A stretch of 64,000 nt of DNA, taken from the NCBI GenBank assembly GCA_964246015.1, contig CAXTPG010000008.1, forward strand, positions 7,048-71,047, read 5' to 3'. The notes below the pieces were generated by a model. It made no database searches and had not been told where the DNA came from. It saw only the letters and a program-made list of their open reading frames with translations. Below, one piece after another: positions 32,245-40,956 of the stretch (positions are counted from its first letter, which is position 1; the number at the start of each line of letters is the position of its first letter). The position numbers were made by a program, and so were the translations under genes. The DNA is from JBBROS01 sp964246015. GTDB taxonomy: Bacteria; Pseudomonadota; Alphaproteobacteria; Acetobacterales; Acetobacteraceae.

Positions 32245-33212
32245 CAGGACAGCTTGATCCGCGGATCAAGCAGCACGTACGCCACATCCGTCAGCAGCGT
32301 CGCCATCACCAGCATCGTCGCCACGACCACCGTCACCCCCATGATCACGGGATAGTCCAGTTGCATGATGGCCGTGATGTACAGCACGCCCAGGCCGGGC
32401 CAGGTGAACACCGTCTCCGTCACCGGCGCCGTCGCCAGCATCAGCCCGAACGCAATGCCCAGGTACGTCAGCACCGGCATGATCGCGTTCCGCAGCGCAT
32501 GCCCGTACAGGATCCGCCGCTCTGGCAGGCCGCTCGCCCGCGCGGCGGCGATGTAGTCCTGCCGCAACACCTCGGCCAGGTTCGCCCGCAGCATCAGCGT
32601 GAACGTCGCCGCATGGAAATACGTCAGCATCGCCACCGGCAGCACCATGTGCCACAGCGCATCCAGCACCGGACTCCCGTAAATGGGCCGCCGCAGCGAA
32701 TACGCCCCGTACGACGGCAGCCAGCCCAGCCAGTAGGCAAACACCAGGATCAGCACGATCCCCGTCAGGAACACCGGCACGCTCTGCCCCAGCAGGCTCC
32801 CGCTCACGATCACCAGGTCCGCCCGGGAATTCGCCCGCCGCGCCGCAGCCCCCGCCGCCACGACCGAAATCGCCAACGCCAGCACGATCGACGGCAACTG
32901 GATCTTCAGCGTCTCCAGCCCCCATACCCACAGCATGTCGCCCACGGGCTGGTTGGTGCTGATGGACATGCCGAGGTCCAGGCGGACCAGGTTCCCCACC
33001 CACGCCAGATACCGCTGCAACGGCGGCTCATCCAGGTGGTAGTACGCCGTCAGCGCCTGGATCTGGTCCTCCGTCGCGTTCGGCTGCCCGGCGATCAGCA
33101 TCGCGATCGGGTTGCCGATGGCGTTCACCAGGAAGAACACGATCGCGCTCACCCCAAGCACGAGCATCACCGCGAACAATCCCCGCCGGGCCAGGAACCG
33201 CAACCCGTTCAA
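32244..33212 (-). CDS. oppB: Oligopeptide-type ABC transporter permease OppB
   Basis: A 322-residue permease. The first helix FAVMLVLGVSAIVFFLVNAIGNP, the periplasmic YHLDEPPLQRYLAWVGNLVRLDLGMS region and the helix-rich core fit OppB/DppB. The EAA loop is LRQDYIAAARASGLPERRILYGHALRNAIMPVLT and the C-terminus has VTETVFTWPGLGVLYI. The ATG overlaps the stop of the upstream epimerase gene by four bases (ATGA), which ties the importer to that gene and to the liv genes further upstream. Confidence 0.94.
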   Translation of the reverse strand: MNGLRFLARRGLFAVMLVLGVSAIVFFLVNAIGNPIAMLIAGQPNATEDQIQALTAYYHLDEPPLQRYLAWVGNLVRLDLGMSISTNQPVGDMLWVWGLETLKIQLPSIVLALAISVVAAGAAARRANSRADLVIVSGSLLGQSVPVFLTGIVLILVFAYWLGWLPSYGAYSLRRPIYGSPVLDALWHMVLPVAMLTYFHAATFTLMLRANLAEVLRQDYIAAARASGLPERRILYGHALRNAIMPVLTYLGIAFGLMLATAPVTETVFTWPGLGVLYITAIMQLDYPVIMGVTVVVATMLVMATLLTDVAYVLLDPRIKLS

Positions 33213-34117
33213 CCGTCACCCCGCAGCGCCGGCATCCCGCCCGCGACATCCGCCACCCCATCCGCCAGCCCGAAGCGCGGCACGAACCCTACCTCGTCCC
33301 GCAACCGCGCCACCGCCGCCTCGATCACCTCCGGCTCGCTCGCCGAAAGCGTCCGCGCGCCGAAATCGATCCGCTCCAGCCCCCCCACGCACGCCGCCAC
33401 CGCCCGCAGCACGTCCCCCACCGGCGGTGCGGCGCCCGACCCGATGTTCACCACCCCCCGCACCTCGCAATCCGCGATCGCCGCGAACGCGCCCGCCACA
33501 TCCGCCACATGCAGGAAATCGCGCCGCTGCCGCCCATGGCTCGTCGGAAACCGTCCGCCCTCCCGCAAGATCCGGACCGCATCCCCCACCAGCCGCCCCG
33601 GGGCCTCCCCCGGCCCGTACAGGTAGAACACCCGCCCCCACGCGACGCCCACCCCGGTCTCCGCCCCCCAGGCCGTCAGCATCCGCCGCAGCGCATCCTT
33701 GCACACGCCATACAGCGTGGCCGGTTCGCTGGGCGTCGAGACCTCGTCCAGCACCGCCCCGCCCCACGCATACTCGGCGCATGTCCCCGCCCCCACGATC
33801 CGCGTGCCCCCCGCCGCCGCAAACGCCCGCGCCAGCGCCACACTGCCCGTGACCCAATCCAGGTTGTTCGCCGACCGCCAATACGTCCCCGGCGTCACGT
33901 CCCACGCCAGATGCACCAGGTGCGTCGCCCCTGCGGCCCCGACCGCCGCCTGCATCGCATCCGCGTCCAGCAGATCCGCCACATGGTCCACGACCCCCGC
34001 GACCCCGGTCGCCCGCCGGTCCAGCGCATGCACCTCGAAGCCCCGCGCCTGCAACGCCGGCACGACGTGCCGGCCGATGAACCCCGCGGCCCCCGTCACC
34101 AACGCCCGGCGCGTCAC
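33209..34117 (-). CDS. NAD-dependent epimerase/dehydratase (extended SDR)
   Basis: A 302-residue extended SDR. VTRRALVTGAAGFIGRHV is the NAD-binding TGxxGxxG motif, DHVADLLD the acidic end, and GAGTCAEYAWG with YGVCKDALRR supplies the catalytic Tyr-x3-Lys. GRVFYLYGPGEAPGRL and RRDFLHVADVAGAFAAI are typical sugar-nucleotide epimerase segments. The start is a GTG at 34117, 4 bp after the cupin stop. It lies between a cupin and the opp genes in one transcription unit, so it may act on the imported compound rather than on a nucleotide sugar. Confidence 0.88.
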   Translation of the reverse strand: MTRRALVTGAAGFIGRHVVPALQARGFEVHALDRRATGVAGVVDHVADLLDADAMQAAVGAAGATHLVHLAWDVTPGTYWRSANNLDWVTGSVALARAFAAAGGTRIVGAGTCAEYAWGGAVLDEVSTPSEPATLYGVCKDALRRMLTAWGAETGVGVAWGRVFYLYGPGEAPGRLVGDAVRILREGGRFPTSHGRQRRDFLHVADVAGAFAAIADCEVRGVVNIGSGAAPPVGDVLRAVAACVGGLERIDFGARTLSASEPEVIEAAVARLRDEVGFVPRFGLADGVADVAGGMPALRGDG

Positions 34118-34121
34118 CCCC

Positions 34122-34556
34122 TCAACCCGGCGGCGGCAAGAAGTCGATCTCGTGCAGGGCGGAGAGGCGCATGACCTCGGCCGGGTCGGCAACGTCGTTG
34201 ATGACCATGAACAGGTCCCACAAGCGCCGGGTCGGGGTTGCCCAGAAGAGGACCGTCAGCATCCGGCCGCTACGGTTGTACAGCCCATGCGGTTCGCCCA
34301 TCGGCAACGATGCAAGGTCACCTGTGCGGGCGATCCGCGTGCCCGCTGCGGTATCCACCTGCAACTCGCCGTCCAACACGTAGACGAACTCGTCCTGGGT
34401 ATGGTGGATATGCGGGGGCACGAAGGTCCCGTCCGGAATATAGCCGTGCCACGCCATGCTATGCTCCGTCCGCTGCATGGGCTTGTAGGTGTGGCCCAGG
34501 ATTCTCCACTCGATCCCTTCGACGCCGGTCCCCGCAGCCTGAACTGATGGAAGCAT
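34122..34556 (-). CDS. Single-domain cupin protein
   Basis: A 144-residue RmlC-like cupin. The metal-binding motif 1 is PDGTFVPPHIHHTQDEFVYVLDGEL (His in PHIHH and Glu in DEFVYVL) and motif 2 is GDLASLPMGEPHGLYNRS (His in EPHGLYN). The C-terminus includes DPAEVMRLSALHEIDFLPPPG. A good AAGGAG lies 9 bp before the ATG. Cupins of this size serve as metal-dependent dioxygenases, isomerases or sensor domains. It sits between livF and the epimerase, and may transform a solute brought in by one of the two flanking importers. Confidence 0.9.
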   Translation of the reverse strand: MLPSVQAAGTGVEGIEWRILGHTYKPMQRTEHSMAWHGYIPDGTFVPPHIHHTQDEFVYVLDGELQVDTAAGTRIARTGDLASLPMGEPHGLYNRSGRMLTVLFWATPTRRLWDLFMVINDVADPAEVMRLSALHEIDFLPPPG

Positions 34557-34576
34557 CCGATTAGCTCCTTGTTGAC

Positions 34577-35269
34577 TCACACATGCAAATACCGCTCCGC
34601 CACCCCTGCATCCAGCGCCGAAGCCGCGCCCGTCCAAACCACCCGCCCCTTCTCCAGGATCACCGCCCCGTCCGCCAACCCCGCCATCGCGACCAGGTGC
34701 TTGTCGATCACCAGGATCGACTCGCCCTCGTCCCGCAGCATCCGCAGACACCCGAAGATCTCCGCCCGGATCAGCGGCGCCAACCCCTCCGTCGCCTCGT
34801 CCAGGATCAGCAGCAGGGGGTTGGTCATCAGCGCCCGCCCGATCGCCAGCATCTGCTGCTCCCCGCCCGACAACTCGTTCCCCCGGTTCCGCCGCCGCTC
34901 CGCCAGGCGCGGGAACAGCCCATAGACCCGCGCCAGCGTCCACTTCGCCGGCCCATGCCGCGCCGCCGCCGTCGCCACCAGGTTCTCCTCCACGCTCAGC
35001 GTCGGAAACACCTGCCGCCCCTCCGGCACCAGCCCGATCCCCGCCTGCGCCACCCGGTGCGGCGCGACCCCCGTCAGCGCCCGTCCGCGAAACTCCACGA
35101 CCCCGCGCCGAGGCCGCAACAGCCCCATCACCGCCCGCACCGTCGTCGTCTTGCCCATCCCGTTGCGCCCCATCAGCGCCAGCACGGACCCTTCCGCCAC
35201 GAGCAGGTCGACGCCGAACAGCACCTGCGCCGAGCCGTACCCCGCCTCCAGCCCGGTCACGCGCAGCAT
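34577..35269 (-). CDS. livF: Branched-chain amino acid-type ABC ATPase LivF
   Basis: A 230-residue ABC ATPase of the HAAT family. LRVTGLEAGYGSAQVLFGVDL opens it, Walker A is GRNGMGKTTT, GLVPEGRQVFPTLSVEENL is the family's Q-loop region, the signature is LSGGEQQMLAIGRAL and Walker B LLILDEATEGLAP. The ATG at 35269 overlaps the last base of the LivG stop; a GTG one codon upstream is equally possible. The cargo of HAAT importers ranges from branched-chain amino acids to amides and urea, and cannot be fixed from the ATPase. Confidence 0.94.
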   Translation of the reverse strand: MLRVTGLEAGYGSAQVLFGVDLLVAEGSVLALMGRNGMGKTTTVRAVMGLLRPRRGVVEFRGRALTGVAPHRVAQAGIGLVPEGRQVFPTLSVEENLVATAAARHGPAKWTLARVYGLFPRLAERRRNRGNELSGGEQQMLAIGRALMTNPLLLILDEATEGLAPLIRAEIFGCLRMLRDEGESILVIDKHLVAMAGLADGAVILEKGRVVWTGAASALDAGVAERYLHV

Positions 35270-36006
35270 CACGCGTCACCGAGATAGGCGGCCCGGACCG
35301 CCGGGTCCGCCCGCACCGCCTCGGCCGATCCCGACGCCACCACCGCCCCGGCCACGAGCACGCTCACCCGGTCCGCAAGCCGGAACACCGCATCCATGTC
35401 GTGCTCCACCAGCAGCAGCCCGAACCGCTGCTTCAGCTCCGCCAGCAATGCGATGATGTCCGCCGCCTCCTCGTGCCCCATCCCCGCCAGCGGCTCGTCC
35501 AGCAGGATGCAGCGCGGCTGCAACGCCAGCGCGCACGCCAGCTCCAGCGCCCGCCGCTCCCCATGGCTCATGTCCCGCACCCGCACGTGGCAGCGCGCAC
35601 CCAGCCCCACCGCATCCAGCGCCTCGCCTGCCGCATCGTTCGCCGCCGCATCCCGGTCCGCCCGCCCCCACCACCGCAACGGCGCCCGCCCGCGCGCCTG
35701 GGCCGCCAGCGCCGCGTTCTGCAACGCCGTGAACCCGGGCACCAGCTGGCTGATCTGGAACGTCCGCGCCAACCCCAGCCGTGCCCGCCGATGCGGCGCC
35801 AGCCCGGTGATATCGACACCCCCCAGCCGCACCACCCCCGCATCCGGCGAAAGCGTCCCCATCACCTGGTGGATCAGCGTCGTCTTCCCCGCCCCGTTCG
35901 GTCCGATCAACGCATGCAGCCCCGGTGTCGGCACGACCAGGCTCACGTCCCGCGTCACCGCCAGCGCGCCGAAGCTCTTGCTCAGCCCGGTGATCTCGAG
36001 GCTCAT
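35269..36006 (-). CDS. livG: Branched-chain amino acid-type ABC ATPase LivG
   Basis: A 245-residue ABC ATPase. LEITGLSKSFGALAVTRDVSL, Walker A GPNGAGKTT, Q-loop region GLARTFQISQLVPGFTALQN, and a signature reading MSHGERRALELA in place of the standard LSxGxQ, which is common in LivG. Walker B is CILLDEPLAGMG and the H-loop LVEHDMD. It starts at the ATG at 36006, 10 bp after the LivM stop. It pairs with LivF in the same unit. Confidence 0.94.
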   Translation of the reverse strand: MSLEITGLSKSFGALAVTRDVSLVVPTPGLHALIGPNGAGKTTLIHQVMGTLSPDAGVVRLGGVDITGLAPHRRARLGLARTFQISQLVPGFTALQNAALAAQARGRAPLRWWGRADRDAAANDAAGEALDAVGLGARCHVRVRDMSHGERRALELACALALQPRCILLDEPLAGMGHEEAADIIALLAELKQRFGLLLVEHDMDAVFRLADRVSVLVAGAVVASGSAEAVRADPAVRAAYLGDA

Positions 36007-36016
36007 GCCCGCCTTC

Positions 36017-36928
36017 TCACGCGCGCCGCCGCACCAGGGCCGCCACCAGCAGCGCCGGCCCCAGCAGCAGCGCCCCATGCGCCGTCACGGTCGAAAGCCA
36101 CTCCTCCGCCGCCACCAGCCCCACCGCGCCCGCCGCCGCCCCCACCAGCCGCCCGTCGACGCTGCGGCCCAACGCCCCCCGGCTGCCCAGGATCACCATC
36201 ACCAGCACATGCCCCGAAGCCCGCCAGTCCAGGATGGCCGGGCTCACGAACTCGCTGCTGTTCGCGAGCCAAAAGCCGGCCAAGCCTCCGCCCGCACCCC
36301 CCACCACCGTCGCCGCCAGCCGCAGCCGCTGCACGTCGAACCCCAGCGCCGCCACCCGGACCGCATTCCCCGCCGAGGCCCGCAGCGCCCGCCCGAACCG
36401 CGACAGCGCCAGCATCCGCAACGCCAGCCCCCACGCCACCAGGCATCCCACGACCGCCGCATGGAACGCGAACCGCCCCTCCAGCCATGCCCGCCCCGCG
36501 ACCGGGGACCGCGCATCCAGCGCCATCCCGTCATCGCCCCCCAGCGGCGCCCAGGCCTGCGCGACGAAATACGCCATCTGCCCGAACGCGAGCGTGATCA
36601 TGATGTACGTCACGCCCTGCGTCCGCAGCGACACCAGCCCCGTCACCCCCGCGAACACCCCCGCCGCCAGCATCGCCGCCGGCAGCACGACCAGCCCGTC
36701 CGCCCCCCCGGCCACGAGCACCGCATACGCCCCGATCCCCACGACCGCCGCATGCCCGAAGCTCACCAACCCGGCAAACCCCACCATGAACTGCAACGAC
36801 ACCGCCGCGATCGCCAAGACCGCCCCCCGCGTCGCCACCACCAGCAGATACCCGGACCCACCCAAGGCCGCCGCGACGGGAGCCCCCACCAGCCCCAGCA
36901 CCAGCAGCAGCCCCACCGCCCGCGTCAT
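36017..36928 (-). CDS. livM: Branched-chain amino acid-type ABC permease LivM
   Basis: A 303-residue multi-helix permease. The conserved LivM segment is AVSLQFMVGFAGLVSFGHAAVVGIGAYAV (around residues 40-70), followed by LRTQGVTYIMITLAFGQMAYFV and the EAA-like GNAVRVAALGFDVQRLRLAATVVGGAGGGLAGFW. ILGSRGALGRSVDG is near the end. The ATG at 36928 overlaps the LivH stop by four bases. The C-terminal soluble extension of some LivM proteins is absent. Confidence 0.93.
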   Translation of the reverse strand: MTRAVGLLLVLGLVGAPVAAALGGSGYLLVVATRGAVLAIAAVSLQFMVGFAGLVSFGHAAVVGIGAYAVLVAGGADGLVVLPAAMLAAGVFAGVTGLVSLRTQGVTYIMITLAFGQMAYFVAQAWAPLGGDDGMALDARSPVAGRAWLEGRFAFHAAVVGCLVAWGLALRMLALSRFGRALRASAGNAVRVAALGFDVQRLRLAATVVGGAGGGLAGFWLANSSEFVSPAILDWRASGHVLVMVILGSRGALGRSVDGRLVGAAAGAVGLVAAEEWLSTVTAHGALLLGPALLVAALVRRRA

Positions 36929-37842
36929 CGCCCCCGCGCCGGCAACAGCCCCCGGGGCAGGAACGCCAGCACCCCCGCCATCAGCACATAGATCGACATC
37001 GAAGCCAGCGCCGGCCCCGCCATCCGCGCACTCGACGGCGCCAGCAGCAGCCGCAGCCCATCCGTGATCAGCGACCGCCCGACCGTGTCCGCCAGCCCTA
37101 CCAGCAACGCCGCGACGAACGCCCCCCGGACCGACCCCACGCCGCCCACGACGATCACGACGAACGCCAGGATCAGCACCGTCCCCCCCATCCCCGGTTC
37201 CACCGAGACCAACGGCGCCGCCGCCGCGCCCGCGAACCCCGCCAGCATCGCCCCCACCCCCAGCACGCCCGCGAACAGCCGCCCCACATCCACACCCAGC
37301 GCCGACAGGATCGGCGCATTGCTCGCCCCCGCCCGCACCAGCATCCCCGCCCGCGTCCGGTCGATCACCAGCCACAACGCCACCGCAACCAGCAGCCCCG
37401 CCGCCAGCAACGCCAGCCGATACGCCGGGTACAGCAGCCCCCCCGGCAACCCCACCGTCCCCGACAGCGCAGCCGGTACCGCCAAAGCCTGCGGCGCCGG
37501 CCCGAACGCGAGCCGCACCCCCTCCTCGATCAGCAGGATCAACCCGTACGTCGCCAGCACCTGGTCCAGATGATCCCGCCCCATCAAATGCCGGAACACG
37601 AGCGCATCGAGCACCAGCCCGATCCCGAACGACAGGACCGCCGCAATCGGCACCGCCGTCCAGAACGACCCGGTCCATCGCACCGCCAGCACCGCCAGAT
37701 ACGCCCCCAGCATGTATTGCACGCCATGCGCCAGGTTGATGACGTCCATCACCCCGAACACCAGCGTCAACCCGGCCGCGATCAGGAACAGCAGCACCCC
37801 CAACTGCAACCCGTTCAACGTCTGCACGAGAAGAAGTGTCAA
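36925..37842 (-). CDS. livH: Branched-chain amino acid-type ABC permease LivH
   Basis: A 305-residue permease. TLNGLQLGVLLFLIAAGLTLVFGVMDVINLAHG is the family's conserved start (quoted in part), with MLGAYLAVLAV next; VLATYGLILLIEEGVRLAFG and GASNAPILSALGVDVGRLFAGVLGVGAMLAGFAGA form the core, and FVVIVVGGVGSVRGAFVAALLVG the C-terminal signature. It is separated from livK by a 136-bp gap holding two inverted palindromic repeats, which could lower downstream expression relative to the binding protein. Confidence 0.94.
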   Translation of the reverse strand: MTLLLVQTLNGLQLGVLLFLIAAGLTLVFGVMDVINLAHGVQYMLGAYLAVLAVRWTGSFWTAVPIAAVLSFGIGLVLDALVFRHLMGRDHLDQVLATYGLILLIEEGVRLAFGPAPQALAVPAALSGTVGLPGGLLYPAYRLALLAAGLLVAVALWLVIDRTRAGMLVRAGASNAPILSALGVDVGRLFAGVLGVGAMLAGFAGAAAAPLVSVEPGMGGTVLILAFVVIVVGGVGSVRGAFVAALLVGLADTVGRSLITDGLRLLLAPSSARMAGPALASMSIYVLMAGVLAFLPRGLLPARGR

Positions 37843-37847
37843 GGAAG

Positions 37848-37880
37848 CCCTCTCCCCTCGGGAGAGGGTTGGGTGAGGGC
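37848..37880. repeat. Palindromic dispersed repeat, copy A (livK-livH gap)
   Basis: CCCTCTCCC (37848-37856), loop CTC, GGGAGAGGG (37860-37868), followed by the flank TTGGGTGAGGGC. This is the familiar proteobacterial repeat of the type CCCTCTCCC...GGGAGAGGGTTGGGTGAGGG. It stands between livK and livH together with an inverted second copy. Confidence 0.75.
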
Positions 37881-37920
37881 CTGCCGCCCGCTCCCAAGCC
37901 AGTCGTGTGCGCGTTCCCGG

Positions 37921-37961
37921 CCCTCACCCCGACCCTCTCCCGATGGGAGAGGGAGAAGGGC
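37921..37961. repeat. Palindromic dispersed repeat, copy B (inverted relative to A)
   Basis: CCCTCTCCC (37933-37941), loop GAT, GGGAGAGGG (37945-37953), with the flank CCCTCACCCCGA in front, so the whole unit is the reverse orientation of copy A. Together A and B make a large inverted pair that could fold into an extensive mRNA structure after livK. Confidence 0.75.
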
Positions 37962-37978
37962 GGTCACCACCACCCCCC

Positions 37979-39142
37979 CTACTTCAGCGCGCACTCCGCC
38001 GCGAACCGGTCCGCGTAATCCTTGAACACACGCTGCCGGATCTCGGTCTGGAACTTCCCATCCGCCCGCTGCGCGACCTGCACGAGATAGAAGTCCTGGA
38101 TCGGGTACCCGTTCGTGTTGAACTTGAACGCCCCCCGCGGCGACGCGAAATCCGCCGCCCGCAGCGCCGTCCGCAGCGCGTCCTTGTCCGCCGTGCTACC
38201 ACCCGTCTTCTTCACGGCGCTGTCGATCAACTGCGCCGCGTCATACCCCTGCATCGCGTAGCTGCCCGGCACATAGCCGTACGCCGCCTCGAACGCCGAA
38301 ACGAACGCCTTGTTCGCCGGCGTGTCCGTCGTGGGCGCCCACGTCATCCCGCCATACAGCCCCACCGCCGCCGCCTGCTGCGCCGGTAGCGTGCTCTCGT
38401 CGACCGTGAACGCCGAAAGGAACGGCACCGTCTCCGCCAGCCCCGACTGCCGGAACTGCTTGACCAGGTTCACCCCCAGCCCCCCCGGCATGAACGCGAA
38501 CACGACATCCGGCTTCGCCGCCGCGATCCGCGCCAGGTCCGCCTGGAAATCGAGCTGCGTCAGCGGCACGAAATCCTCGTCCAGCACCTCGCCCTTGAAA
38601 TGCGTCTTGAACCCCGCGATCGCGTCCCGCCCCGCCTGGTAGTTCGGCGCCATCAGGAAGGCGCGCTTGTAGCCACGCTCCTGCGCGACCTGCCCAAGCA
38701 CCTCGTGCACCTGGTTGTTCTCGTAGCTGGTCACGAAGAAATTGTTGCTGCACCCCTTCCCCGCAAACGTGCTCGCGCCCGCATTCGGGCTGATCAGGAT
38801 GGTGTTGGCGCCCGTCACCGGCCGGAAGATCGCCGCCAGCACGTTGCTGAAGATCGGCCCGACCACGAAATCGGCGCGGTCCTGCTCCACCAGCCGCCGC
38901 GCCCGCGCCACCGCCACGTCCGGCTTCAACTCGTCGTCGACGACGACCAGGTTGACCTCCCGCCCCCCCAGCTTCCCGCCCCGCTGCTTCACCGCCAGCT
39001 CGAACCCGTCCCGCGCATGCTGCCCCAGCACCGCCCCCGGCCCCGACAGCGTGACGAGCACGCCCACCGTGAGCTTCTCCTGCGCGAACGCCGCCCCGGC
39101 CGACGCCAGCAGCAACGATGCAGCGAACAACGAACGACGCAT
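37979..39142 (-). CDS. livK: Branched-chain amino acid-type ABC substrate-binding protein LivK
   Basis: A 387-residue periplasmic binding protein (type I fold). The signal peptide is MRRSLFAASLLLASAGAAFAQ. KLTVGVLVTLSGPGAVLGQHARDGFELAV starts the mature domain, VNLVVVDDELKPDVAVARARRLVEQ follows, and the ligand loop region is ILISPNAGASTFAGKGCSNNFF. YAMQGYDAAQLIDSAVKK is typical near the C-terminus. The sequence resembles amide/aromatic-type HAAT binders more than strict leucine binders, but the ligand is not assigned. It is the first gene of a minus-strand unit running to 29382. Confidence 0.94.
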   Translation of the reverse strand: MRRSLFAASLLLASAGAAFAQEKLTVGVLVTLSGPGAVLGQHARDGFELAVKQRGGKLGGREVNLVVVDDELKPDVAVARARRLVEQDRADFVVGPIFSNVLAAIFRPVTGANTILISPNAGASTFAGKGCSNNFFVTSYENNQVHEVLGQVAQERGYKRAFLMAPNYQAGRDAIAGFKTHFKGEVLDEDFVPLTQLDFQADLARIAAAKPDVVFAFMPGGLGVNLVKQFRQSGLAETVPFLSAFTVDESTLPAQQAAAVGLYGGMTWAPTTDTPANKAFVSAFEAAYGYVPGSYAMQGYDAAQLIDSAVKKTGGSTADKDALRTALRAADFASPRGAFKFNTNGYPIQDFYLVQVAQRADGKFQTEIRQRVFKDYADRFAAECALK

Positions 39143-39182
39143 GGCAACCCCCGGACCGCAACCGATCCGAACCCTGCTGCAT

Positions 39183-39204
39183 GATGTTTTAAATGTAAAG
39201 CATC
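39183..39204. promoter_or_regulatory. AT-rich pseudo-palindrome upstream of livK
   Basis: The 22-bp sequence, read on the minus strand as GATGCTTTACA/TTTAAAACATC, has two half-sites that match at 9 of 11 symmetric positions. It lies 41 bp upstream of the livK ATG and is strikingly AT-rich for this window. It may be an operator or the promoter core for livK; the adjoining HU terminator ends just before it. Confidence 0.35.
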
Positions 39205-39206
39205 TC

Positions 39207-39252
39207 GGCCCCCGCGAGGGGCCAGCGGGCCGGGATCACAAGGTCCCGGCCC
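39207..39252 (-). terminator. Tandem hairpin terminator after the HU gene
   Basis: Downstream of the HU stop on the minus strand are two perfect GC stems: GGGCCGGGA/TCCCGGCCC (39227-39252, 8-base loop) and GGCCCC/GGGGCC (39207-39223, 5-base loop). The AT-rich stretch with TTT runs that follows on the minus strand makes a Rho-independent or transcription-pausing terminator likely, insulating livK from hup. Confidence 0.65.
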
Positions 39253-39271
39253 ATGGAGCACCCCGTGGGCG

Positions 39272-39589
39272 CTACTTCTTCGCCTTCGCCTTCGCCTTGG
39301 TCGGCGCCGGCGCGGGCACGTTCATCGAGTCCTTGAGCTGCTTGGCCGCCGTGAACGCCAGCTTCTTCGACGCCGCGATCTGGATCGTCTCGCCCGTCGC
39401 CGGGTTGCGGCCCGTGCGCGCCTCGCGCGACGTTACCTTGAACTTTCCGAACCCGGGGATCGAGACCTCCTCGCCCTTCTTCGCCGACTCGCTGATCGCC
39501 GCGAACACGGCCTCCACGACGGCCTTCGCGGTCTTCTTTTCCATGTCATGCTTCGAAGCGAGCATGTCGGCCATTTCGATCACGTTCAT
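39272..39589 (-). CDS. hup: HU-family DNA-binding protein
   Basis: A 105-residue histone-like protein. MNVIEMADMLASKHDMEKKTAKAVVEAVFAAI is the helical dimerisation half (parts quoted), VSIPGFGKFKV the beta saddle start, and REARTGRNPATGETIQI the DNA-binding arm with the Pro that intercalates. The C-terminus is extended by ~15 residues with a Lys/Ala/Pro-rich tail ending KAKAKAKK, an extra DNA-contact tail seen in some alphaproteobacteria. It has its own likely promoter and a strong tandem terminator, so it is monocistronic. Confidence 0.96.
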   Translation of the reverse strand: MNVIEMADMLASKHDMEKKTAKAVVEAVFAAISESAKKGEEVSIPGFGKFKVTSREARTGRNPATGETIQIAASKKLAFTAAKQLKDSMNVPAPAPTKAKAKAKK

Positions 39590-39632
39590 AAAAGACGTCC
39601 TTTCCAGGGTTTTCGGTGGCGCACCTAGCAGG

Positions 39633-39662
39633 ATTGCACGGCGAGTGTCACCCGTCGGTCAA
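39633..39662 (-). promoter_or_regulatory. Predicted promoter of the HU gene
   Basis: On the minus strand TTGACC (39662-39657) and TGCAAT (39638-39633) are 18 bp apart, a reasonable housekeeping -35/-10 pair, placed 44 bp upstream of the start with a GGAAAGGA ribosome-binding region between. Only the -35 is a close consensus match. Confidence 0.4.
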
Positions 39663-39779
39663 GCAGGATTCGCTATTGCATTGCGGCAACGGCCTAATTG
39701 TGGCCGCCCCACCCCTCGCGCCATGTTGGGAATCGGCACAACCGCGGCTACGGTGCCCCGAATCACCGGAGGAACCGCC

Positions 39780-40889
<1,110 letters not shown>

Positions 40890-40892
40890 TGC

Positions 40893-40932
40893 CTCCTCTC
40901 CCGCCTGCGGGAGAGGGTTGGGGTGAGGGTGG
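40893..40932. repeat. Palindromic dispersed repeat, copy C (after frmA)
   Basis: CCTCTCCC (40896-40903), loop GCCTGC, GGGAGAGG, followed by GTTGGGGTGAGGG. It is a third copy of the family seen at 37848 and 37921, located right after the frmA stop, where it may work as a transcript end or stabiliser. Confidence 0.7.
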
Positions 40933-40956
40933 TTGCCGCACGGAAAAAGCTCCCCC

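Noticed and set aside
38742..39779. N-terminal extension of the frmA frame across the livK and hup region
   Set aside because: The frame is open but antisense to livK and hup. The TTG at 39780 with GGAGGAA gives the standard 369-residue length.
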